Origin: Phaeobacter sp. J2-8
GTDB lineage: Bacteria; Pseudomonadota; Alphaproteobacteria; Rhodobacterales; Rhodobacteraceae
DNA length: 64,000 nucleotides
NCBI RefSeq assembly: GCF_022867865.1
Contig: NZ_JALIEC010000001.1
Location: 664,501-728,500 of the forward strand
Direction of reading: 5' to 3'
The stretch's first letter is position 1; every line of letters starts with the position of its first letter. This document shows, in pieces, positions 1 through 8,355 of this stretch. Below the pieces are notes generated by a model. The model had not been told where the DNA came from. It saw nothing but the letters and a program-made list of their open reading frames with translations, and made no database searches. A program made the position numbers and the translations under genes.

Positions 1-2
1 TC

Positions 3-1757
3 GGTGCTGATTTCGATGTCGCGGAACTGCGTGACAAGATCGGCAATCGGGATAGGGACCAGGACGAACTTGCGAGTGTCACTCAGCAACGGACGGAGGT
101 GAGCACGTTGCTGAGCCGTCTGGATCAGGCTGCGGCAGGAAGTCTCGATACCGAGATCGCCGCACTGGAACGTGATGCCGCCGCCAGTGGATTGCTGTAC
201 GAATCCTGGCTGAACAGCCAAGGAGCAGAGATAACTCATGCACTGGACTCCCTCAGAGAGTTCCATTCTGAGCTATCGCCAATCGATGGCGCAAACGTCG
301 ACGATCAGGTCGGGGATGCACTGAGCTGGTGTGTCGATGAGATTGCACGCGGCCAACGGTTGCTAGACCAGCACAGCGCAGCGAGTGAGCAACTGACGGC
401 AGCGAAAACGACAATCCAGAGGGCGACAACCCGCATTAGCGAAATCAACTTGGCGCTCGAAGCGGGTACTAAGGATGTACAGACCTTGGCCGCTGCCCTT
501 GCAGGCATAGCGCCGCATGTTGAAGGTGATTTGTGCCCGGTCTGCAATCGCGACTACACGGAGGTCGATAGTGGTTCTCTGACCGCGCACATTGCGGAAA
601 CGATAGCGAACCTCACGTCGGAGGCGGGGCGCCTGCAGGCGCTCTCTGCGGAGCGTGCGTCAGAGAGCGAGCGATTGACGGCAGCTCGACGAAACGAGGC
701 GACTGCCGACCGGCTGGCGCTACAGCCCGAAGAGATTATCGATCTACGTCGACGCCAGACGGCGATCGCCTTTATTAGGTCAAGGCTTGAACCGCTGCAG
801 GACGCCGCCGCTCAAGGGAAAAACCTCTTTGGTAGCCTCGACAGTGCTCGCCGGGGCCTTGCGGCCTTGAAACGGACGGGACTGCAGTCGGCATCCTTAC
901 TTCTGGAGATCAATGCCGTAGTGGAACGGGCAACTGGCCAGCCACCGACAAGTTTTCCGGGCCTACGCGAGGCTCTCGATGCGGCGAACAAAGAGCTTTC
1001 GGGCCGTCTCGAAAACGTCCAAGCGGCTCTTTCTTCGCGCTTGGCCATCGAGACCGAACTCGAGCAGTATGCCCGCGAGGCCCAGTTGTTCTCGGACCGC
1101 CAAGCTCGGACTACCGAACTCGAAGCGCGCCTCGAGACGATGACGGGGGCCTTTTCTTCGATTGACGACGTCCGGAAAAGGGCCAAAACCATCGCGACCG
1201 CGGCAACCCAGGTCCGTTCCGGGATCGTCCGCGACGTTTTCAGCGGGTCGCTCAACAAGGTTTGGCGCGACCTTTTCGTGCGCCTTGCTCCGAACGAGCA
1301 ATTTGTTCCGCAGTTCCGCCTTCCCGATCAGGGAGATGGCAAGGTGGAGGCGGTGCTCGAAACTTTCCATCGGTCGGGACAGACCTCCGGTCCTCCGGGA
1401 GCCATGCTAAGTCAAGGCAACTTGAACACCTCGGCCTTGACTTTTTTCCTCGCGTTGAACCTGTCGGTACCGTCTCAGTTGCCGTGGCTCGTGCTTGACG
1501 ACCCCGTGCAGTCTATGGACGACGTACACATTGCGCAATTCGCCGCCCTATTGCGGACATTCTCCAAGGGCCTCGGCAAGCAGGTAGTCATCGCGGTGCA
1601 TGAGCGTGCCCTGTTCGAGTACCTTACGCTCGAACTAAGCCCAGCGTTCGCCGGTGATAGCTTGATAACTATCGAAATTAGCCGGAACTTTGCCGGAGAT
1701 GCCGTGGCGGATCCACACTTCTATGAATTTGAATATGATAAGGCCGTCGTTGCCTGA
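3..1757 (+). CDS. SMC/Rad50-like AAA ATPase, 5' end outside the window
   Basis: The frame is open from base 3, so the start lies left of the window and only about 584 C-terminal residues are visible. Most of it is heptad-rich coiled coil. In the middle is a zinc-hook-like CPVCNRDY motif (about nt 533-556). Near the end, LVLDDPVQSMDD is a Walker B plus D-loop and AVHE a following switch histidine, as in SMC/RecN/Rad50 ATPases. The N-terminal Walker A must lie upstream. Proteins of this build bind or bridge DNA, and many sit in defence loci. Here it lies inside an integrase-bearing island, so a defence or DNA-maintenance role is an inference. A partner gene would have to be upstream, because nothing follows it for 500 bases. 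Confidence 0.8.
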   Translation, partial: GADFDVAELRDKIGNRDRDQDELASVTQQRTEVSTLLSRLDQAAAGSLDTEIAALERDAAASGLLYESWLNSQGAEITHALDSLREFHSELSPIDGANVDDQVGDALSWCVDEIARGQRLLDQHSAASEQLTAAKTTIQRATTRISEINLALEAGTKDVQTLAAALAGIAPHVEGDLCPVCNRDYTEVDSGSLTAHIAETIANLTSEAGRLQALSAERASESERLTAARRNEATADRLALQPEEIIDLRRRQTAIAFIRSRLEPLQDAAAQGKNLFGSLDSARRGLAALKRTGLQSASLLLEINAVVERATGQPPTSFPGLREALDAANKELSGRLENVQAALSSRLAIETELEQYAREAQLFSDRQARTTELEARLETMTGAFSSIDDVRKRAKTIATAATQVRSGIVRDVFSGSLNKVWRDLFVRLAPNEQFVPQFRLPDQGDGKVEAVLETFHRSGQTSGPPGAMLSQGNLNTSALTFFLALNLSVPSQLPWLVLDDPVQSMDDVHIAQFAALLRTFSKGLGKQVVIAVHERALFEYLTLELSPAFAGDSLITIEISRNFAGDAVADPHFYEFEYDKAVVA

Positions 1758-2271
1758 AACCGAAAACGACTAGTCTTACCGACCGCGTGCCAGAGGGGAG
1801 TGTGTCGCCGAACTCCATATTAGACAGTGGCAGGCAATGATCGGAGTGCGTTGCGGCGGCGCAATATACGATGGTTGGTACATAGTGAAATGGAGCTTTG
1901 TAAAAGCCTCTGCCCCGGTCCGCTCAATTTCTGCGCAAGGCGTCGGGAGACAGCTTTGTCGAGCGCCTACGAACGGCTTTTGCGGCCTATCGGCGACGGC
2001 GATGGTCGGAAAGCGCTCGGCATCCTTGGATCAAATATGCAATGAGCCACGTCCGCTGTTGGGCAACTGCTGCCGTTCGTGACCAGCGAAGCGAAAGTCT
2101 GGAACCCGCCCTTAAAGTCAGGCTGCGGTGAGTGTAAAGGGTTGCTTCGGTTAAAATTTTTACTGTGTGTATGTCTGAATAAAGCCTGGAACCGAACCGC
2201 GCTTGCATATTCAGGCGCGAGCCCTCTATGCCCTGATATGTGACTGCCTTATTTGTTCGGCTGACGATCTT
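1758..2271. other. gene-free stretch between ATPase and small membrane protein
   Basis: Short open frames exist here but none has a convincing ribosome-binding site or protein-like composition. I see no tRNA and no clear terminator. It may be a remnant of lost island genes. Confidence 0.4.
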
Positions 2272-2544
2272 CTAGAATTTAGTAGAAAGGGCGGCCAAGG
2301 CGCGAGCGGCTTCTAATTTTCCTTGATGCGCCAAAACCGCCGCAACAAGAGAGACAAGGCAGGCAGCTAGCGTGGAAAGATTATAATCGATGCCGCCTTT
2401 CAGACCGAAAGCTAGGAGGCAGCCGAAACCGATCGCAGTGAAAAACAAGCCGGATGCGAGGAGCTTAAGTTTTTGCACGAGTTTTACTAGTCGCGCAGCC
2501 GCGACTTTGGATAAGCGCGTCAAAGGAGGCTCCCTTTTTCTCAA
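2272..2544 (-). CDS. small two-helix membrane protein, unknown function
   Basis: The product is 90 residues. A basic N-terminus (MRKREPPLTRLSK) is followed by two hydrophobic segments at about residues 28-46 and 58-74, then a short amphipathic tail. This fits an inner-membrane hairpin protein. I do not recognise a family. It lies just downstream of the XRE repressor gene on the same strand, 15 bases away, so the two are probably co-transcribed. In islands such small membrane proteins can be immunity, holin-like or superinfection-exclusion factors, but nothing in the sequence decides this. Confidence 0.5.
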   Translation of the reverse strand: MRKREPPLTRLSKVAAARLVKLVQKLKLLASGLFFTAIGFGCLLAFGLKGGIDYNLSTLAACLVSLVAAVLAHQGKLEAARALAALSTKF

Positions 2545-2559
2545 GTTTCGAAGCCGTGG

Positions 2560-2961
2560 CTAGCCCAACAGCTCCTGGATATCCGTTGCTGGCAAGCACT
2601 CACCTTGCGCTAGGCTGAATTTGATCAGCAGGCGCAGCATCTTTGCTTTTTCTGCATTGTCGCGCTCAGATGGTGATTGCTCCATTGCGTCCAAGCTGGC
2701 CTTCGCGACCTGCTCGATGATCTGCATGCTGCGGTCATCGGTGGGTTCCTTCTCACCAAGCAGAAGCCAATGAGGCGAAACGTTCATGATTTCATGAATG
2801 CGCAGTATGGCAGCCGTTGGCAGCTCGCGTTTTCCGTTCTCATATGCACGGTAGGAGCGAAACGAAGTATCGATCGTTTCAGCGAAATCCTGCTGGTTCA
2901 GGCCTGTTCGCGCCCTCAACTCCCTTAGGCGCCCTCCGATCTCCGAAAAGGTACTGGACAT
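2560..2961 (-). CDS. XRE-family (Cro/CI-like) repressor
   Basis: The product is 133 residues from ATG at 2961. Residues about 8-63 form an XRE helix-turn-helix (RLRELRARTGLNQQDFAE then SFRSYRAYENGKRELP), followed by a C-terminal helical region without a peptidase motif. The open frame runs further upstream, but the sequence before MSSTFSEIGG is the operator region and does not look coding. The gene is divergent from the excisionase-like gene at 3067, and the gap holds an array of TGGCCA-type repeats. This is the usual layout of an island lysogeny switch: the repressor probably controls itself and the integrase operon. Confidence 0.85.
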   Translation of the reverse strand: MSSTFSEIGGRLRELRARTGLNQQDFAETIDTSFRSYRAYENGKRELPTAAILRIHEIMNVSPHWLLLGEKEPTDDRSMQIIEQVAKASLDAMEQSPSERDNAEKAKMLRLLIKFSLAQGECLPATDIQELLG

Positions 2962-3010
2962 GTGCGACCTCAATTGGCCATAAGTGGCCACATATGGACA
3001 TATCGTCCGT
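2955..3010. promoter_or_regulatory. operator array between divergent repressor and integrase operon
   Basis: TGGACA at 2955, TGGCCA at 2975, TGGCCA at 2985 and TGGACA at 2995 are all in ten-base register, one helical turn apart. GGAC-ATATC-GTCC at 2996-3008 is an inverted repeat. The position between divergent genes and the spacing suggest sites for the adjacent XRE repressor. Confidence 0.5.
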
Positions 3011-3066
3011 TGAATGCTTGTTTCGACACAACGAGGTCTACCTATGTACAAGAAGAAAGGAAAGCT

Positions 3067-3306
3067 ATGTCCGAGATGATGTTGGAGTCGAAGGACGTGG
3101 CTGAGCGCCTGTCCTTGTCCGTGCGGCATGTTCGATCCCTGCTTGGCAGTCGCCAACTGCGTCATGTGCGCGTAGGGCGCCGCTTCCTCGTTCCGGAGAG
3201 CGCCCTTGACGAGTTCTTGGCCGCTCATACCGTTCAAGCCCTTCACAACGATCAGACCGACGAGGAGTTCATATATGAGCAACCTTCGCCCTCTGGTTGT
3301 CTCTGA
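3067..3306 (+). CDS. excisionase-type helix-turn-helix protein
   Basis: The product is 79 residues from ATG at 3067, which has the Shine-Dalgarno AAGGAAAG a few bases upstream. A longer open frame starts at 2962 but would cross the operator array. The sequence (ESKDVAERLSLSVRHVRSLLG, then HVRVGRRFLVPESALDEFL) is the MerR-like winged helix of the excisionase DNA-binding family. It is the first gene of a short operon leading to the integrase and overlaps the next start by 32 bases. It probably acts as a recombination directionality factor or local regulator. Confidence 0.7.
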   Translation: MSEMMLESKDVAERLSLSVRHVRSLLGSRQLRHVRVGRRFLVPESALDEFLAAHTVQALHNDQTDEEFIYEQPSPSGCL

Positions 3307-3484
3307 GCGAGGCGCCGCACACCTACTGAGTGTCCGGATCGACGAATTTCGCCGTCTTGTCGCCGGTGGCAGTGTACCGCGCGGACGAGAGCTGGCACCG
3401 GGCTTGACACGATGGAGCGTTGAAGAGCTGTCGGCCTTCGTCTCTGGCAAGGCTGTGCAAGGGCTGGAGGATGTCAGTTGGTGA
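3275..3484 (+). CDS. small winged-helix protein upstream of the integrase
   Basis: The product is 69 residues from ATG at 3275, with a GAGGAG ribosome-binding site at 3262-3267. It has the look of an AlpA/excisionase-type protein (VSERGAAHLLSVRIDEFRRLVAGG, then TRWSVEELSAFVSG). It overlaps both neighbours, so translation is probably coupled to the integrase. With the preceding gene it gives two consecutive small DNA-binding proteins before the integrase. Which of them is the excisionase cannot be told from sequence. Confidence 0.6.
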   Translation: MSNLRPLVVSERGAAHLLSVRIDEFRRLVAGGSVPRGRELAPGLTRWSVEELSAFVSGKAVQGLEDVSW

Positions 3485-4551
3485 AGAAGAAGTTCCTTTG
3501 GCGTCACCCCAGTGGTCGGTGGTATGTGCGCGTTCAGGGCCGCTACAATCGGATATCCGCGCAAGAGGGAACGCCCGAGTTCGATCTTGAATACTGGGAG
3601 ATCCTGACCGGCAAGAGGATGCAAGCTAAGACCAGCTGGTCAGCCTTGATGAAAGACTATCGGGCTTCGGAACGTTGGACATCACTGAAGCCAAGGACCC
3701 GACAAGACTACGAGAAGGTCCTAACTTACCTTGAAGAAAAGATCGGCGAACGAGACGTGAAACTGCTCTCGCGGCAAGATGTCATTAAGGCGCAGCGGGC
3801 CAATGCGCACCGTGTGCGGTTTGCTAATTATATCCCGCAGATGCTGGTTATTCTGTGCGAGCACGCGATCGATCTTGGCTGGCTGTCGCAGAACCCGGCG
3901 AAGGGCGTTCGCCACTTGCCGACGCCTGACGACAAGAAGCAGGCCCATCTGCCGTGGACCGATCAGGCTGTCTCGACTTTCCGCGAGAAAGCGACAACCA
4001 TCGAGCGACTTATTTTCGAGATCGGTGTAGGTACAGTGCAGCGGCCAGGCGACTGGGTGGATTTCACTTGGTCGGATTTTGACGGCGAAACGCTTGCGGT
4101 TTTGCAGAACAAGACCGGCTACGCGCTTCAATTGCCATGTACAGCGGAGCTGAAGGCCGTGCTGCTCGACGCTCAGGCACGATTGGAGGATGATGCTGAG
4201 GGGCCGATCCTGCGCACACAGACTGGTGGCAAAATGAGCTACCGCTACATGGCGCAGATCATGCTCAGGGCGCGGCGTCGCATGCAGCTGGAGCAATTTG
4301 ACCTGCACGCTTTGCGCTATCGCGGAATCAAGGAGTTGGCTTGGGCAGGCTGCTCGGACGACGAGATCAAATCTTTCAGCGGCCACGCGACTGACGCGAT
4401 GGTCCGGAAATATGCCGGTGAGGCGCGCCAGATTATGCGTGCGCGGCAGGCGGCAGAGAAACGAAATGACACAGGGAACGAACGGGGATCAGAGAGAGAA
4501 CCTGATACCCATAGTGATACCACCAAGAAGAGGAACCAGCTATGTCATTGA
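3481..4551 (+). CDS. int: tyrosine recombinase / island integrase (element 1)
   Basis: The product is 356 residues from GTG at 3481; TTG at 3478 is an alternative and both follow GGAGG at 3466. The N-terminal part holds an arm-type domain and a SAM-like core-binding domain (about residues 50-145). The catalytic domain shows R188 (VQRPGD), H276xxR279 (HALRY), H302 (SGHAT) and nucleophile Y311 (RKYAG), so the active site is complete. It ends 6 bases before the tRNA-Cys fragment at 4558, the normal place for an integrase that uses that tRNA as its attachment site. The island it serves extends left out of the window. Confidence 0.93.
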   Translation: MKKKFLWRHPSGRWYVRVQGRYNRISAQEGTPEFDLEYWEILTGKRMQAKTSWSALMKDYRASERWTSLKPRTRQDYEKVLTYLEEKIGERDVKLLSRQDVIKAQRANAHRVRFANYIPQMLVILCEHAIDLGWLSQNPAKGVRHLPTPDDKKQAHLPWTDQAVSTFREKATTIERLIFEIGVGTVQRPGDWVDFTWSDFDGETLAVLQNKTGYALQLPCTAELKAVLLDAQARLEDDAEGPILRTQTGGKMSYRYMAQIMLRARRRMQLEQFDLHALRYRGIKELAWAGCSDDEIKSFSGHATDAMVRKYAGEARQIMRARQAAEKRNDTGNERGSEREPDTHSDTTKKRNQLCH

Positions 4552-4557
4552 AAATAA

Positions 4558-4603
4558 TGGAGGCGAGTACCGGAATCGAACCGGTGTACACGGATTTGCA
4601 ATC
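4558..4603 (-). other. attachment-site remnant: 3' part of a tRNA-Cys
   Basis: Read on the minus strand this is the anticodon loop to CCA end of tRNA-Cys. It aligns without gaps to the intact tRNA-Cys at a constant offset of 9010 bases. Bases 4558-4569 and the 19-base block TGTACACGGATTTGCAATC (4585-4603) are identical. The six differences all fall in the T-stem and keep it paired (ACCGG/CCGGT instead of AGGAG/CTCCT). It marks the junction between two elements stacked in the same tRNA. Confidence 0.8.
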
Positions 4604-4670
4604 ACCCGCATGTCGTTGAAATATCGGCTACTAACTGTAAACACCCCACCTTTTGTGGTGTCCTGAAATC

Positions 4671-4732
4671 AAACGGTTGCAATCCGATTGTAAACCGTTT
4701 GCGCGGTTTCAAACATCGTCACGGTTTGACTT
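4671..4732. repeat. cluster of AAACCG-type repeats, possible origin or operator
   Basis: AAACGGTT (4671-4678) and AACCGTTT (4693-4700) form an inverted repeat with 8-base arms. CGGTTT recurs twice more downstream (GCGGTTTCAAAC, CACGGTTTGAC). The cluster lies just inside the left end of element 2 and upstream of its replication-type gene, so iterons or a regulator site are both possible. Confidence 0.35.
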
Positions 4733-4817
4733 TCGGTGGCGTAAGTGCCGAGCAATGGCCGTGCAATAACCCCCGTTCAGCAACGCGCCTATCCGGGGAT
4801 TTCCTTGCGGTGCCGTC

Positions 4818-5705
4818 ATGAGCCACCGAGCGAATTACTGGCTGGCGCAACTTGAACCCAAAAGGGTCAAGCCTGGAGCGTTTCGGGTGCTCTTTCACCT
4901 TTGTGATTTCCACAATGATGAACGCGATCCGCGCCGAGCTTGTTTCCCGTCGCAGGACACATTGCGCAAGCGCACAGGCATGGCCAATGGCACATTGAAC
5001 AGCGCGCTTGCACAGCTCGAAACGGATGGTTTGATCCGCCGCATTCGATCGACAATTCCCGGCGAGGCCAAGCGAAGAACCTACTACATCCTTGAGTGCG
5101 ATTTCGCCCGTTTGGGTGAGCAAACTCCGCAAAATGGAGTTAGCCCAAACTCCGGCGCGCCGGAGGCAGCACAGAAGCTAACTCCGGTTTCAGAGGAAGC
5201 TAACTCCGGTTTTTCGGGGGGCAAACTCCGGCCCACCGGAGATGATCCTGTAAGGAACCTTAAAGGAAAGAATGTGTGTGGATCTGAGGGCGATCACATT
5301 CAGCAAACTCCAGACGGTTTCGAAGAGTTCTGGGAAGTTTACCCAAGAGTCCGAGACCGGGTGACGAGTTGCAAGCTGTTCGCAGATGCAGTGAAAGCGG
5401 GTGTTGATCCAAAATGGATTGTAAAAGCTGCAAAGCGGTATGCATCCGAGAATGCCAAGAACAACGCGGCATACATCGCGTATTCGACCAATTGGCTTGA
5501 AGCGAGTCGCTGGCAAGATTGCCCGCAGGACGTACCGGCGAGAGAGACCGGAAGCGTTGCCGAGAAGGTAGCGCGGTTCTGGGCGGATAAAATCATATCG
5601 GGCCAATACGTGCCGCAATCTGCCATCAACCCGGCTCTTGCTGAGTATTTGCTGGAAAATAAACTGGTGGCGGAAACTGATCTGCACCGCGCAGGGCTGA
5701 TGTGA
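4818..5705 (+). CDS. winged-helix replication-type protein (phage O-like)
   Basis: The product is 295 residues. Residues about 14-95 form a helix_36-type winged helix (GAFRVLFHLCDFHNDE, CFPSQDTLRKRTGMANGTLNSALAQLETDGLIRR) as in phage replication initiators and plasmid Rep-like proteins. A Pro/Ser/Gly-rich linker follows, then a C-terminal domain beginning at FEEFWEVYPR, a block often seen in phage O/DnaT-like helicase loaders. It is the first gene of the left arm of element 2 and overlaps the next gene by one base (TGATG). A role in starting element replication after excision is an inference from the family and position. Confidence 0.7.
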   Translation: MSHRANYWLAQLEPKRVKPGAFRVLFHLCDFHNDERDPRRACFPSQDTLRKRTGMANGTLNSALAQLETDGLIRRIRSTIPGEAKRRTYYILECDFARLGEQTPQNGVSPNSGAPEAAQKLTPVSEEANSGFSGGKLRPTGDDPVRNLKGKNVCGSEGDHIQQTPDGFEEFWEVYPRVRDRVTSCKLFADAVKAGVDPKWIVKAAKRYASENAKNNAAYIAYSTNWLEASRWQDCPQDVPARETGSVAEKVARFWADKIISGQYVPQSAINPALAEYLLENKLVAETDLHRAGLM

Positions 5706-6022
5706 TGGCTGGTCATGCTTTAGTCATGAAACGCAGTGGTGGCGCTATGTTCGGCTTGACCTGGTCAGCGGTGATTGATGCGCCTAGGGACGGCAAGGGC
5801 TTCGATCTTGTACAGAGCAACGCGCTGGCTGTTTTGGGTGGAACTCACAAAGCCGTTCACACGGAGTCGATTGAACCGCGCTTTTTTGAAAGCAATGCTC
5901 CGCTGGCCGTCGCGCTCCAGCGTTTGGTTCTAGTCATCTGCCAATTGGATCTCGCACCTTTTGACTGTCTGGCCGGGATGGCGTTTTGCGCTCATCAAGC
6001 CAAAGACCCTAGGGCCTGCTGA
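5705..6022 (+). CDS. hypothetical protein, coupled between Rep-like and capsid genes
   Basis: The product is 105 residues. The ATG at 5705 overlaps the stop of the preceding gene (TGATG), pointing to coupled translation. I recognise no domain, signal peptide or membrane span. The C-terminal third is rich in Ala, Leu and Cys. It ends with a TGATG overlap to another open frame that runs into the capsid gene. Low certainty, since the composition is only moderately protein-like. Confidence 0.4.
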   Translation: MAGHALVMKRSGGAMFGLTWSAVIDAPRDGKGFDLVQSNALAVLGGTHKAVHTESIEPRFFESNAPLAVALQRLVLVICQLDLAPFDCLAGMAFCAHQAKDPRAC

Positions 6023-6249
6023 TGCGCACCAAAGTTGCTCTTTCTATCAGCGTTCCTGGACAGAACTCCGGGATCTTCCATCCGCTAGCACGGGTCCTTC
6101 CAGTAGGGGGGCAGCACACGGGTAATTCGCATCCCGTTTCATGCAAGCAACTGACTTCATTTATAAATAATGAATGTTGTGGTTGTTATTATTGTTCCAT
6201 TGGGAACCGGAAAGGCGACCGTTTCGCCCGTATTGAAGGGGAACAGTTC

Positions 6250-7815
6250 ATGTTCGCAAAGCAAATCTCGGGCACTTCGGCCCAAAATCGGTCGCTGGAA
6301 TTGGCGAAATTTGGTAGAGGCGGCGCAGGCATTGCGCGCGCCGAAGGGAACCCAGGCCAAACAACAACTGGCGGTTCAAACCGCGCCGTTGCAAATGGCC
6401 AGCCATCCGCGCGGTATTTGGCGCAGATCCGCATGGCGGGGCAGCGGGCACAACTGTCTGCAGCGTTTATGGATGTGATGGCAGATACAGGTACGGTTCC
6501 GGCAAATGCCGATGCAGTCGCGGCGGGATTGGCGCAAGTGGCGCAGATGGTTGCGCCGTTCGCGGGATCGGCCGGAATGGATGAAGCTGCTGTTTTGTCC
6601 ATCGCGCGGCGCGCTGTGTTGTCTGCCGCTGAATTGCCAAGCGGGAACGGCACAGAAATCGCCGATGCAATCGCGGGGTTTGCAGGTCAAGAAGCTGCGG
6701 CCACAATGGCACGGCTGGAAAGACCGCTGCGCCCAGTATCCAGCGACGTAACCTTTCGCGGATCTTCGGGGGTGACGCGCGCCGATGCTATGGCCGATGG
6801 GTTGATGGCGCGCATGGTGGCCGGACACGTCCCGACACATGGCCGGGAGTTCGCCAATATGCGGCTGGACGAAATGGCGCAGCTAAGCGCTGGCGGCAAT
6901 TATCTTCGGGGCCGTCGCAATGCATCAATGTTCGGCGGGGCGATGGGCACCGATGATTTTGGCTCCGCCCTGGCGATTGCTTCGAACAAGGTTCTCTTGC
7001 AAGCCTATGAAGCTTCGGAATCTCAAATCAAGCGGGCATCCCGTGAAATCGAAGCCCCGGATTTTCGGCCCATCAATTCTGTTCGCGTTTCTGGCGGCGT
7101 GGAATTGGGCAAGGTCAAAGAGAATGGTGAATTCACTGCCGGAACGATCACCGACGCGGGCGAAGCTTTTGTTATCGAAACCTATGGCAAAATCTTCACG
7201 CTGACCCGGCAGGCAATCGTCAACGATGATCTAGGGGCATTCGAACAAAGCGCCACGATGTTCGGACAGGGCGCAGCGCTGACCGAAGCGCGGATCTTTG
7301 CGACGTTGCTGGAAATGAACAGCGGCGCTGGGCCGGTTATGTCCGACACAGTCAATTTGTTCGATGCGGCGCATGGAAACCTGGCATCCAGCGGCGGCGC
7401 TCTTTCGATCTCCACGCTTTCCGCTGCACGCACTGCGATGCGCCGTCAAAAAGGGCTGGCAGGTGAGGCGATCCGGGTTGATCCGGCCATGCTGATTGTG
7501 CCGCCTGAATTGGAAACGGTAGCGGAACAGCTTGTCGCGGAAATCGCAGCAACCACCACTGACGAATCCAACCCGTTCACCGCCAAATTGACAGTGCTGG
7601 CCGATGCGCACCTGACCGATGAAGATGCTTGGTATATCGCGGCGCTTCCGGGCCGTCCTGATGGCCTGCAGCATGCTTACCTGAGCGGGACAACCGGGCC
7701 GCAGATTTTCACCCGTGAGGGTTTCGAGACCGACGCCAGTGAATTCAAAGTGCGTCTCGATTTCGGCGCTGGGTTTGTTGATCACCGTGCCTGGTACAAG
7801 AACCCCGGCGTGTGA
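6250..7815 (+). CDS. Mu gpT-like phage major capsid protein
   Basis: The product is 521 residues from ATG at 6250, preceded by GAAGGGGAAC. The open frame begins at 6022, but those 76 extra residues are Cys-rich and unlike a capsid. The C-terminal 300 residues match the Mu-like major head subunit family: APDFRPINSVRV, GEFTAGTI, TYGKIFTLTRQAIVNDD, LFDAAHGNLA and FTREGFETDASEFKVRLDFGAGFVDHRAWYKNPG are typical landmarks. The N-terminal 200 residues are Ala-rich and helical, like the region that joins protease and capsid in fused versions. Family members form the icosahedral head shell. Here the protease is a separate gene 3.8 kb downstream. No portal or terminase is nearby. Confidence 0.88.
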   Translation: MFAKQISGTSAQNRSLELAKFGRGGAGIARAEGNPGQTTTGGSNRAVANGQPSARYLAQIRMAGQRAQLSAAFMDVMADTGTVPANADAVAAGLAQVAQMVAPFAGSAGMDEAAVLSIARRAVLSAAELPSGNGTEIADAIAGFAGQEAAATMARLERPLRPVSSDVTFRGSSGVTRADAMADGLMARMVAGHVPTHGREFANMRLDEMAQLSAGGNYLRGRRNASMFGGAMGTDDFGSALAIASNKVLLQAYEASESQIKRASREIEAPDFRPINSVRVSGGVELGKVKENGEFTAGTITDAGEAFVIETYGKIFTLTRQAIVNDDLGAFEQSATMFGQGAALTEARIFATLLEMNSGAGPVMSDTVNLFDAAHGNLASSGGALSISTLSAARTAMRRQKGLAGEAIRVDPAMLIVPPELETVAEQLVAEIAATTTDESNPFTAKLTVLADAHLTDEDAWYIAALPGRPDGLQHAYLSGTTGPQIFTREGFETDASEFKVRLDFGAGFVDHRAWYKNPGV

Positions 7816-8355
7816 TGTTCGGCAGATTTTGGCGGGACCGTTGAAGTTGGTTCCGCCGGTCTGTGCAAATGCATCGCAGTCCGTCGATTTTGGGGTCAGT
7901 GGGCGCATGGGGGGCGGGTGCCTCGGGCAAGTGCCCAAAGTGGCGCTTAAGCGCCTGAGAGGCCCGCACAGACGGTTTTGCAGATAAGGTTGATCGACCT
8001 GCGCCCTGAGTTTGGGCGGCAACGATTGGGATTAGTCGGATAGTGCCCTGTCAATCCATCTAAAAACCCCGACCTGGCACGGCCCGGACCTCCTTCGGGC
8101 GTGGTGCCACATTTCGCAGATAGAACATCTGCAAGGGCCGATTCCAGCCAATGGAGTCGGCTTTGTTTGTTGCAGTTCGGACATAGGGATAAGGAGCGTG
8201 TCGCGGTGTCCGCCGCACACATTGTGATGGCCTTTAAGGTCGACAATGCGCAGATAGCGACCTTTGCAAATTTACTGTATCTGGCGTCAAATTAGAGATC
8301 CTGTACTTTACACGCAACAGATTGAGAGGATATTCGAGGTGAGTGCTGTAAGGGA
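7816..8355. other. 540-base gene-free region with palindromes inside element 2
   Basis: GGCGCTTAAGCGCC at 7942-7955 is a perfect 14-base palindrome. CCGGTCTGTGC (about 7856-7866) and GCACAGACGG (about 7966-7975) form a longer inverted pair. GGCAC/GTGCC arms lie around 8078-8112. I see no credible gene. It could hold terminators for the convergent genes, a small RNA or a packaging site. Confidence 0.4.

Noticed and set aside
6022-6249. N-terminal extension of the capsid open frame
   Set aside because: It is Cys-rich, unlike the capsid family, and lacks its own good ribosome-binding site, whereas ATG 6250 follows GAAGGGG.
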